DNA of 45,746 bases from Psychroflexus sp. MES1-P1E (lineage in GTDB: Bacteria; Bacteroidota; Bacteroidia; Flavobacteriales; Flavobacteriaceae): positions 1 through 45,746 of the forward strand of contig NZ_PJBS01000316.1 in NCBI RefSeq assembly GCF_002836055.1, given 5' to 3'. A model generated the notes under the pieces. That model worked only from the letters and a program-made list of their open reading frames with translations. It was not told the DNA's origin and ran no database searches. The stretch's first letter is position 1, and every line of letters starts with the position of its first letter. The position numbers and the translations under genes were made by a program. This document shows, in pieces, positions 35,133-42,998 of this stretch.

Positions 35133-36233
35133 TTAAATGATTTCAAATTGTTTACCAGGCAATGGCCTTACAAAACCTCCCAATTCCAAACTAAGAAGGA
35201 TTGATGATAATTTATGGGTTGGTAAACCGCAAATCAAAGATAACGTATCAATTTCTGCTTTCCCAGTTTCTGTAAGTTTTTGTACTACAAATTTTTCATC
35301 ATCATTAAGGGATACAAATAACTGGGTTTGGATATTCTTTTTTTTAGTTTCAATGTCCCAATTGAGATTATAAACCAAATCGGCAGCAGAGGTAATCATC
35401 TGTGCTTTTTGCTGCTTTATGAGCATATTACAGCCTTTACTGAATTTGTCTTGAGGACGACCTGGAACTGCAAAAACTTCTCGGTCATAGGAATGAGCTA
35501 TATCTGCCGTCACAAGAGAGCCTCCCTTTTCAGCACTTTCAATAACAATAGTAGCTTCACTAAGTCCTGCAATAATCCGATTTCTACTCAGGAAATTCTT
35601 ACGATCGAAGCTATCGTCGCTGCAGAAGTCTGTCAAAAAACCACCATTATTTTCTATCGAAGACACGTATTTTTGATGGGCTTTTGGGTAGATTTGATTC
35701 AATCCATGTGCCAAACATGCTATGGTTTGAAGATTATACTTGATGGCTGTTCTATGCGCTACAATATCTATTCCATAGGCCAATCCGGATACTATTACTG
35801 GTTTGAGTGGCGACAAATCTTCTATCAATTGTTCACAAAAAGCAATACCATGAGTCGTCACTTGACGGGTACCTACTATACTCAAAATAGGCTTGTTCTT
35901 AAGATTGATGTTACCTCTAGAAAATAAAAGTATAGGACTATCTATGCATTGTTTTAACCGCGAAGGATAGTCTTCGTCCTTGAAATAACTTAGCTTTATA
36001 TTATTGCTTTGTATGAAGTTGAGCTCCTGTTCTGCCTCTTTCATTATAGCAGAATCTCTTAGGGTCTTTATTCGCTTACTTCCAATCCCATCTACTTCTT
36101 TTAAGTCGTTTGCACTGGCTTGAAATAAGGCTGTTGCACTGCCAAAATACTGAAGAAGTTTTTTCGCATTGATATGACCAATCCCCTGCATTTTATGCAA
36201 CATCAGTAAATAAAGGAGTTCCTGTTCTTGCAT
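35133..36233 (-). CDS. dprA: DNA-processing protein A
   Basis: DprA binds incoming single-stranded DNA in natural transformation and loads RecA. The 366-residue cytosolic protein has an N-terminal helix-hairpin-helix segment (MQGIGHINAKKLLQYFG), the Rossmann-like core with LSIVGTRQVTTHGIAFCEQL, VSGLAYGIDIVAHRTA, FLSRNRIIAGLSEATIVIESAEKGGSLVTADIAHSYDREVFAVPG in segments, and a C-terminal winged helix (GKAEIDTLSLICGLPTHKLSSILLSLELGGFV). It is complete. It follows the antiporter gene by 18 bp. Confidence 0.94.
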   Translation of the reverse strand: MQEQELLYLLMLHKMQGIGHINAKKLLQYFGSATALFQASANDLKEVDGIGSKRIKTLRDSAIMKEAEQELNFIQSNNIKLSYFKDEDYPSRLKQCIDSPILLFSRGNINLKNKPILSIVGTRQVTTHGIAFCEQLIEDLSPLKPVIVSGLAYGIDIVAHRTAIKYNLQTIACLAHGLNQIYPKAHQKYVSSIENNGGFLTDFCSDDSFDRKNFLSRNRIIAGLSEATIVIESAEKGGSLVTADIAHSYDREVFAVPGRPQDKFSKGCNMLIKQQKAQMITSAADLVYNLNWDIETKKKNIQTQLFVSLNDDEKFVVQKLTETGKAEIDTLSLICGLPTHKLSSILLSLELGGFVRPLPGKQFEII

Positions 36234-36251
36234 CTTTAAGCTTATTAAACC

Positions 36252-38135
36252 TTAATTATTGCCTGCCGGCTTGACTTCTTTGATAGAGGGCTCTTCTACT
36301 ATTTTTTTAGAAGGCTCTTTTTCAAAAGATTTTCCTAGATACACCAATTTAGATTCTGGTTCTACTTCTATAGATTTTGAATCGTTTGGTATTATATCCA
36401 GTTTTCCCTCTGGATTTTTGATAAACAGAGGAATTATTTCAGACTCCACTTTACTCAATTCGATTAAGCCTCGAAAATGTTCGCTGGAGTTTAGTTCTAT
36501 TTCATGGATCTCAGGATAATTTCTAGTTAGGTTAACGAGTTTTATATAGTCGTCGGTTTGAGAAAATAATCCATCGTCTGGATTATTTTCCGGATCTTCC
36601 ATTTCTTCTGAAGATATGACACGGAAGGTTCCTTGTTCTCCAAATTGTTTTGCAAAGTTTTCAATAGCCTTTTTATTAACAGCCGTGTTACCTGTTAAGG
36701 CCATTAAGTACCCAACATCACTCAACTCGATATTATCAATTAAATCATCGGAATAGATATTGGCATTGATAGCATCTAGCCCCATCGCTTTAGCTTTATC
36801 TATATTGCTTTTATTATTGTCAACAATAACAACGTGCCTGTCATTATCTTTTAAATATTTAGCGACTATTCTTGAAAATGATGATGACCCTACAATCAAT
36901 ATTCCTTGAGAATCCTTAAGAAATACGCCCACCAGTTTCGCAAAGGGTCTTGCTGTAGTCGCATTAAGAAGCACGGTGCCTAGAACAATCATAAACACCA
37001 AGGGAGTTATTAATTCTGCATTAGGAATGCCTTGGTCTACCAACTTCAATCCAAAAAGAGAAGCCACACCTGCCGCTACTATTCCTCGAGGACCAACCCA
37101 ACTGATGAATAACTTTTCGCGAGTTTCCAGAGTGGATTTATAACTGCTCAAAAACACGCCTAATGGCCTAACCACAAATACAACAACAGCAAAAAGGATT
37201 AAGGTATTCCAATTGAAAACCAGCATCAGGTTTTCGAAATTAATATTAGCAGCAAGAAGAATAAATAGAATTGAGATTAAAAGAATACTAAGGGACTCCT
37301 TAAAGTAAAGAAGTTCTTTGAGGTTGGGTAAATTGGTATTCCCCATAATAATTCCCATGACCACCACAGCCAACAAGCCACTTTCGTGTGCAAAGTGATC
37401 TGCCATTACAAAAACCCCTAAAACGGTAGCTAAAGTGACCACGTTTAATAAGTAATGAGGAATAATCTTAGACTTTATTGCCAAAGCCAGAGCTTTGGCG
37501 AAGGTAAACCCAAAGGTAAACCCAAAAAGAACAATTTGACCAAACTCTACGAGCACAGTGGTTGTAAAGGCCTCGCCTCCACCAGCAGTTATAAACTCAA
37601 ATACCAATACAGCAACCAAAGCTCCAATGGGATCTATTAATATCCCCTCCCACTTCAATATGGCTGAAACGTCTTTTTTAAGAGGGATATTCCTTAAAAT
37701 TGGAGTGATTACGGTAGGCCCAGTGACTATGATGAGCCCAGAAAATAGAAGGGAAATTTGCCAGCTTAATCCCAGTATCCAATGAGCTGCCATTCCTGCT
37801 CCTACAAAGGTAATCACCACCGCAACGGTAATTAGCTTAACGATAACTGGGCCGACATTCAAAATCTCACCTCGTCTTAAAGTCAGACCACCTTCAAAGA
37901 GAATAATACCTATAGCAAGTGAAACAAAATAAAACAAACTTTCTCCAGGAAACAAGCCCGTCTCCCCATTCCATATAGGCTCTATAAGCTTGGATCCGTC
38001 CTCGGTATATAAAGTAGCAATAGGACCTACCATGAGACCTATAAGAATTAATGGTAATATTGCTGGGATTTTGAAACGCCAAGCGAACCATTGCGCCAAA
38101 ATTCCTAATATAATTATACTCGCTAGTTCTATCAT
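36252..38135 (-). CDS. CPA1 Na+(K+)/H+ antiporter with C-terminal TrkA-N domain
   Basis: This 627-residue inner-membrane protein has about 12 hydrophobic helices in the first 400 residues, with GIILFEGGLTLRRGEI near 78, VTGPTVITPILRNIPLKKDVSAILKWEGILIDPIGALVAVLVFEF (in pieces) around 140-185 and SWVGPRGIVAAGVASLFGL near 345. From about 405 there is a Rossmann-fold TrkA-N domain (GILIVGSSSFSRIVAKYLKDNDRHVVIVDNN), which would sense NAD(H) or similar ligands. It ends in a charged tail. The architecture fits NhaP-type antiporters exchanging Na+ or K+ for H+. A TAACTTTG box lies upstream. It is the second Na+/H+ antiporter system here beside Mrp. Confidence 0.88.
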   Translation of the reverse strand: MIELASIIILGILAQWFAWRFKIPAILPLILIGLMVGPIATLYTEDGSKLIEPIWNGETGLFPGESLFYFVSLAIGIILFEGGLTLRRGEILNVGPVIVKLITVAVVITFVGAGMAAHWILGLSWQISLLFSGLIIVTGPTVITPILRNIPLKKDVSAILKWEGILIDPIGALVAVLVFEFITAGGGEAFTTTVLVEFGQIVLFGFTFGFTFAKALALAIKSKIIPHYLLNVVTLATVLGVFVMADHFAHESGLLAVVVMGIIMGNTNLPNLKELLYFKESLSILLISILFILLAANINFENLMLVFNWNTLILFAVVVFVVRPLGVFLSSYKSTLETREKLFISWVGPRGIVAAGVASLFGLKLVDQGIPNAELITPLVFMIVLGTVLLNATTARPFAKLVGVFLKDSQGILIVGSSSFSRIVAKYLKDNDRHVVIVDNNKSNIDKAKAMGLDAINANIYSDDLIDNIELSDVGYLMALTGNTAVNKKAIENFAKQFGEQGTFRVISSEEMEDPENNPDDGLFSQTDDYIKLVNLTRNYPEIHEIELNSSEHFRGLIELSKVESEIIPLFIKNPEGKLDIIPNDSKSIEVEPESKLVYLGKSFEKEPSKKIVEEPSIKEVKPAGNN

Positions 38136-38188
38136 AGAATATTAGATTTGAGTAGTTAAAAATAGCACAATCTAGAAGACTCGGATTC

Positions 38189-38196
38189 CAAAGTTA
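38189..38196 (-). promoter_or_regulatory. Possible -7 box of the CPA1 antiporter-dprA operon
   Basis: The minus strand reads TAACTTTG, matching TAnnTTTG, 54 nt before the antiporter ATG. It is the same 8-mer seen before thiL and bioA. Confidence 0.42.
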
Positions 38197-38232
38197 AGAC
38201 TCTTTTAGTACTTTGCTGCTAAAATAAAGCTT

Positions 38233-39093
38233 ATGACCTTATATCCTGTAGAAACTGGAAATTTTAAACTAGACGGCGGTGCCATGTTTGGCGTTGTGCC
38301 AAAATCGCTTTGGCAACGAACTAATCCAGCAGATTCTAATAATATGATAGACATTGCTGCAACCAGTTTGTTGATTGAAAATGGTGAGCAACTTATTCTA
38401 ATCGACACAGGTTTGGGGAACAAACAAAGTGATAAATTCTTTAGTTACTACTATAGATGGGGAGACCACACTTTGGATAAGTCACTAAAAAAACATGGAT
38501 TCCATAGAGATGATATCACCGATGTGTTTATGACTCACCTTCACTTTGATCACTGTGGAGGTAGTATTCAGTGGAATAAAAACAAAACAGGTTACGAACC
38601 TGCTTTTAAGAATGCAAAATTCTGGACCAACCAAGAACACTGGGACTGGGCTATAAACCCCAACGATCGCGAAAATGCTTCCTTTCTTAAGGAAAATCTT
38701 TTACCGATGCAGGAGAGCGGTCACTTACATTTTTTGGAACGCACTCAAAAAAGGCATTTTTACGAGGAATTGGGATTTGAAGTCCTCTTTGTAGACGGCC
38801 ATACCGATAAACAGATGATTCCAATCATAGACTATAAAGGGAAAAAATTGGTTTTTGCGGCAGATTTACTTCCTACAGCAGGCCATATTCCTCTCCCTTA
38901 TGTCATGGGTTTTGACACCAGACCCTTAAAGACACTTCAGGAAAAAAAGATATTTCTAGAAGAGGCGACTCAAAACAATTATCACCTCTTTCTTGAGCAT
39001 GATGCTCACAACGAAATCATCAACCTAAAAGACACTGAAAAAGGAATACGACTTGACTCTACTTTCAGTTTTAATGAACTCTTTACTAATTAA
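38233..39093 (+). CDS. Metallo-beta-lactamase-fold hydrolase
   Basis: This 286-residue cytosolic protein has the zinc motif THLHFDHCGG at 101-110 (ligands His102, His104, Asp106, His107), preceded by LILIDTGLGNK at 54-64. Later metal ligands are visible in VDGHTDKQMIP and FLEHDAHNEI. It belongs to the broad MBL-fold group that includes lactonases and phosphodiesterases; the substrate cannot be told. It is divergent from the antiporter gene and 14 bp ahead of the S8 protease gene. Confidence 0.88.
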   Translation: MTLYPVETGNFKLDGGAMFGVVPKSLWQRTNPADSNNMIDIAATSLLIENGEQLILIDTGLGNKQSDKFFSYYYRWGDHTLDKSLKKHGFHRDDITDVFMTHLHFDHCGGSIQWNKNKTGYEPAFKNAKFWTNQEHWDWAINPNDRENASFLKENLLPMQESGHLHFLERTQKRHFYEELGFEVLFVDGHTDKQMIPIIDYKGKKLVFAADLLPTAGHIPLPYVMGFDTRPLKTLQEKKIFLEEATQNNYHLFLEHDAHNEIINLKDTEKGIRLDSTFSFNELFTN

Positions 39094-39107
39094 TTTAATT
39101 TTAAAAC

Positions 39108-40790
39108 ATGACGACAAAAACAATTAAGATAGGCGCTTGGGGCCTTTTATTTTCAGGATTCCTAGTAGGTTGTGCCAGTGGACCAAAGATCACTTCAGAA
39201 CCCATCCCCAACTTACAGAACGCAAAGGCTAAAACATCAGAACTTACAGATGATGAACTTGAAGTTTGGGGAAGCAAAGATCTTTTGAAAGACACCATCC
39301 CAGGAATGAGCGTGGATAGAGCTTACCAAGAAATCATTAAAAACTACAAAGGAGAAAGCGTCATTGTTGCTGTTCTTGATAGTGGTATTGATATTGAACA
39401 TGAAGATTTTGAAGGGGTGATCTGGACTAATATTGATGAAATTCCTGAGAACGGAATAGACGATGACAAAAATGGTTTTGTCGATGATATCCACGGCTGG
39501 AATTTCCTTGGTGACGTTGTTGAAGAAAATCTTGAATACACGAGAATAGTAAGAGATTACCAAGATAAATTTGAAGGTAAATCTGAAAGCGATATCTCTA
39601 AAGATAACTTAGAGAACTTTAAATTATACAAGTCTGCAAAGGCTGAATATGACAAAGAGCTAACTAGTACTAATGCCAGTTTAAATCGGTATGTCACTAT
39701 GAACAATCAGCTCCAAGAAGCTGAGGAGAGTTTAAAAATTGAACTTGATGTTGATGAGCTTGGTATAGAGAATCTAACGGCCTACGAACCTGAAGACGAT
39801 ACCAGTCTCAACCAAAAAATGCTACTCCTCAACGTTATGAATAATATTGGTGAAGATCTAGGTGACATAGAAGACCAACTTGCCCAAGCTATGGAGTATT
39901 TTGGCAATAGAACCAAATACCATTTCAATTTGGAATTGAATACTAGAGCCGAAATACTAGGCGACGATCCAGACGATTTTTCAACACGCTTTTATGGAAA
40001 TAACCAAGTGAGTGGTCCCAATGAAGATAAGAAAGATGCCAAGCACGGTACTCATGTGGCTGGAATTATAGCAGCCAATAGAATAAATGACAAAGGTGTA
40101 AAAGGCGTTGCAGGAAACGTCTTAATTATGCCAATAAGAGCGGTTCCAGATGGAGATGAATACGATAAAGACATCGCTATGGGTATTCGCTATGCAGTCG
40201 ATAACGGTGCTAAAGTCATTAACACGTCCTTTGGAAAATACTTTTCAACGCATCCAGAATGGGTCATGGAAGCTATAGCGTATGCAGCAGAAAATGATGT
40301 ATTAATCGTAAATGCTGCCGGAAACGAAGGCATTGATCTAGATGAAACACGAGTATATCCTAATGATGAAACTCCAGAAAATCCAATCAATTTCGTGGAT
40401 AACTTTATCAACGTGGGTTCTATAACTTCAGAATATGGAGGGAATTTAGTTTCAGGATTTTCAAACTATGGAGATAACAGTGTGGACGTTTTTGCGCCGG
40501 GATCTTCTATATATGCAACCACTCCACTAAACACCTATGAATTCCTACAAGGAACCTCTATGGCTTCTCCAAACGTAGCTGGTGTTGCAGCAATGGTCCG
40601 CTCTATTTATCCTAAACTCTCTGCTGCTCAAGTCAAACAAATTCTTATGGATTCTGGACTAAGTACAGATCAAGAGGTGGTTCTTGGAGGAGATCCAGAA
40701 AACACCCTACCCTTTGATAAGATTTCAGTATCAGGAAAAATGGTAAATATGTATAATGCTTTAATATTGGCTTCTAAAACTAAAAAATAA
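39108..40790 (+). CDS. S8 subtilisin-like serine protease lipoprotein with large insertion
   Basis: This 560-residue lipoprotein has Cys22 in GFLVGC. The catalytic triad is complete: Asp91 in VLDSGIDIEHEDFEG, His313 in KHGTHVAGIIAANR and Ser484 in QGTSMASPNVAG, with the oxyanion Asn in VNAAGNEG near 405. Between Asp and His lies an insertion of roughly 170 residues with a long helical, acidic stretch (NLENFKLYKSAKAEYDKEL onwards); subtilisin has only about 30 residues there. It is held at the envelope by its lipid and likely cleaves proteins or peptides. It overlaps the M1 peptidase gene by 1 nt as TAATG. Confidence 0.92.
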   Translation: MTTKTIKIGAWGLLFSGFLVGCASGPKITSEPIPNLQNAKAKTSELTDDELEVWGSKDLLKDTIPGMSVDRAYQEIIKNYKGESVIVAVLDSGIDIEHEDFEGVIWTNIDEIPENGIDDDKNGFVDDIHGWNFLGDVVEENLEYTRIVRDYQDKFEGKSESDISKDNLENFKLYKSAKAEYDKELTSTNASLNRYVTMNNQLQEAEESLKIELDVDELGIENLTAYEPEDDTSLNQKMLLLNVMNNIGEDLGDIEDQLAQAMEYFGNRTKYHFNLELNTRAEILGDDPDDFSTRFYGNNQVSGPNEDKKDAKHGTHVAGIIAANRINDKGVKGVAGNVLIMPIRAVPDGDEYDKDIAMGIRYAVDNGAKVINTSFGKYFSTHPEWVMEAIAYAAENDVLIVNAAGNEGIDLDETRVYPNDETPENPINFVDNFINVGSITSEYGGNLVSGFSNYGDNSVDVFAPGSSIYATTPLNTYEFLQGTSMASPNVAGVAAMVRSIYPKLSAAQVKQILMDSGLSTDQEVVLGGDPENTLPFDKISVSGKMVNMYNALILASKTKK

Positions 40791-42613
40791 TGACAAAAAC
40801 TTTTTTAACGATTGCATTTATCTTTTCATTTTCAATTCTTTCTGCCCAAAACTCTACAGGGTATTGGCAGCAGCATGTGGATTATGAAATGGAAATTGAT
40901 TTTGACGCCAAAGATTACCAGTACGATGGATCACAAGTTCTGAAATACACCAATAATTCTCCAGATACATTAAAACGGGTTTTTTATCATATGTATTTTA
41001 ATGCTTTCCAACCAGGTAGTGAAATGGATGTGAGATCTAGAACGATCGAAGATCCAGACTCTAGAGTTGGAGATCGTATTTCTAAACTTAGCGATGAGGA
41101 AATTGGATTTATGAGAGCAAAAACTCTTCGACAAGATGGGGAAAAGCTAAACTTTAAATTAGTGGGAACTGTCCTTGAAGTTGAGCTCAATGAGCCTATT
41201 TTACCTAAAAAGTCAAGTACTTTCAAAATGGATTTTGAAGGTCAAGTCCCTATTCAAATTCGTAGATCTGGAAGAAATAATGCCGAAGGTGTTGAACTTT
41301 CTATGACGCAATGGTATCCTAAAATGGCAGAATATGATTTTGAAGGCTGGCATGCAGACCCTTATATTGGTAGAGAATTTCATGGTGTTTGGGGAAACTT
41401 TGATGTTAAGATCTCTATAGATAAAGATTTCATTTTGGGAGGTTCTGGATATATCCAAAACCCCAACGAAGTTGGTTATGGATATGAAGATGAGGGAGAA
41501 AAAGTAAGACGAAAAGGGAAAAAGCTTACTTGGCATTTTAATGCGCCAAATGTACATGACTTCACGTGGGCTGCAGACAAAGACTATATCCATGATAAAA
41601 TCACTGGAAGGGATGGCACTACTCTTCACTTTTTATACAAGGACAATACGGAAATTATTGAAAATTGGAAGAATTTACAATCCAAAACTTCAGATATATT
41701 GGATTTCTTCAATGAACACATTGGCCCATATCCCTACGATCAATACTCTGTTATACAAGGAGGTGATGGAGGCATGGAATATGCGATGTGTACACTTATT
41801 ACAGGAGAGAGAGAATTTGGTAGCTTAGTAGGAGTCACTGCACATGAAATGGCTCATTCTTGGTTTCAGCATATTTTAGCAACAGATGAAGCTCAGCATG
41901 AATGGATGGACGAAGGTTTTACCTCCTATATTTCTGCATTAGCTATGAATGAGGTGATGGATCAAAATAGAGATAATGTATTTGAAAGAACTTATAAAGG
42001 CTATACAAGTCTGGCCAAGTCTGGTTTTGAACAACCACAAACCACCCATGCAGATCGTTATGAATACAACAGAGCCTATGGCGTAACTGCCTACTCAAAG
42101 GGGGCTGTATTTTTAGCTCAGCTAGGCTATTTAATTGGACAAGAGAATTTAGATAACACCCTAAATCGCTATTTCGATGAGTGGAAGTTTAAGCACCCAA
42201 CGCCAAATGACTTTATCCGCATCGCTGAAAAAGTAAGTGGAGCTGAGTTAAGTTGGTACCTCAACGACTGGACAAGAACAACCAATACAATAGATTATGC
42301 AATAAAAGGCGTGAGTGTTGAACCTGAAACCACTCTAGTAACTCTTGAACGAGTTGCTCTTACACCAATGCCTATCGAAATAAAAGTTGACTTTAAAGGA
42401 GGAACATCAGAGCTGTATTATATTCCTTTAAGGATTATGAGATGGACAAAGCCAGACGCTACTAATATTGAGGAAGATTGGGCTTGGGCTTATCCAACTT
42501 ATACCTTGGAAATTCCTACAGCTCAATACGAAATTGAGAAAATTGAAATTGACCCAAGTGGTTTAATGGCAGATGTTGATAGAGAAAACAACGTTATGGT
42601 TTTGGGGGAGTAA
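40790..42613 (+). CDS. M1 family metallopeptidase (aminopeptidase)
   Basis: This 607-residue protein has a signal peptide ending SILSAQN. The gluzincin zinc site is HEMAHSWFQH at 352-361, with the third ligand Glu375 in WMDEGFTSY. The substrate-side GGMEYAM at 328-334 replaces the classical GAMEN. Residues about 25-260 form the saddle-like N-terminal beta domain. Length and architecture fit the Bacteroidota secreted M1 group, which lacks the large C-terminal domain. It would trim N-terminal residues from peptides outside the cytosol, perhaps those released by the S8 protease encoded just upstream. A strong terminator follows. Confidence 0.93.
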   Translation: MTKTFLTIAFIFSFSILSAQNSTGYWQQHVDYEMEIDFDAKDYQYDGSQVLKYTNNSPDTLKRVFYHMYFNAFQPGSEMDVRSRTIEDPDSRVGDRISKLSDEEIGFMRAKTLRQDGEKLNFKLVGTVLEVELNEPILPKKSSTFKMDFEGQVPIQIRRSGRNNAEGVELSMTQWYPKMAEYDFEGWHADPYIGREFHGVWGNFDVKISIDKDFILGGSGYIQNPNEVGYGYEDEGEKVRRKGKKLTWHFNAPNVHDFTWAADKDYIHDKITGRDGTTLHFLYKDNTEIIENWKNLQSKTSDILDFFNEHIGPYPYDQYSVIQGGDGGMEYAMCTLITGEREFGSLVGVTAHEMAHSWFQHILATDEAQHEWMDEGFTSYISALAMNEVMDQNRDNVFERTYKGYTSLAKSGFEQPQTTHADRYEYNRAYGVTAYSKGAVFLAQLGYLIGQENLDNTLNRYFDEWKFKHPTPNDFIRIAEKVSGAELSWYLNDWTRTTNTIDYAIKGVSVEPETTLVTLERVALTPMPIEIKVDFKGGTSELYYIPLRIMRWTKPDATNIEEDWAWAYPTYTLEIPTAQYEIEKIEIDPSGLMADVDRENNVMVLGE

Positions 42614-42640
42614 TTAGTCTCCATAGCTATTATAAGAATA

Positions 42641-42670
42641 AAAAGTCCATTCAAAATTGAATGGACTTTT
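42641..42670 (+). terminator. Strong Rho-independent terminator after the M1 peptidase gene
   Basis: A 13-bp perfect stem (42641-42653 with 42658-42670, AAAAGTCCATTCA and its complement) has a 4-nt loop AAAT and is followed by T-rich sequence. It lies about 28 nt past the M1 peptidase stop. Confidence 0.9.
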
Positions 42671-42794
42671 TGTTTTAAGAAACTGTATCGATTATTTAGT
42701 ACTAGACAAACTTCTTTATTCATTCTCGATTTGTCCTTTAAATATCGCGCATAATCCGTTTCTATCTTAAGGGAAGTCCTCTTTGGATACAGTT

Positions 42795-42956
42795 ATACCA
42801 AATTAAATTTATAATGTCGTATAAATAAATTGAATTATTTTTTGATTGATTGAAGTTGAAAATAATTAGCATAGCCTTAGTTACGGTAATTATTTTTGAT
42901 AAAAAGCAGGCGAAAAAGAAACGATTTATTGCGACATTATAAGTTTAATTCGGTAT
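42795..42956. mobile_element. MITE-like element with 25-bp terminal inverted repeats
   Basis: The left end at 42795-42819 (ATACCAAATTAAATTTATAA onward) and the inverted right end at 42932-42956 match at 23 of 25 positions. Inside, a second perfect 10-bp inverted repeat, AAAATAATTA at 42859-42868 and TAATTATTTT at 42887-42896, adds a nested hairpin. The element is 162 bp, encodes no protein, and sits between the M1 terminator and the permease stop codon. If the ends are read from CC inward, both are flanked by TA, which would suit an IS630/mariner-type mover, but no target duplication can be proved. It could instead be a folded regulatory or termination structure. Confidence 0.6.
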
Positions 42957-42983
42957 TAGTAAAGAACACACAAAAGAGTTTTT

Positions 42984-42998
42984 ATACCGAATTAAATT
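42984..42998. repeat. Third copy of the element end, overlapping the permease stop
   Basis: ATACCGAATTAAATT at 42984-42998 matches 14 of 15 positions of the left end of the nearby element (42795-42809), in the same orientation and 189 bp away. It overlaps the stop codon at 42997-42999 of the FtsX-like permease gene on the minus strand. Confidence 0.6.

Noticed and set aside
35120-35146. A longer TTG start for the helical lipoprotein
   Set aside because: It would overlap dprA and spoil the signal peptide; the ATG at 35119 starts a good lipoprotein signal.
35328-35927. A 199-codon open frame on the plus strand inside dprA
   Set aside because: It is fully antisense to dprA, whose motifs are intact, and the product has no recognisable pattern, so it is a shadow frame.
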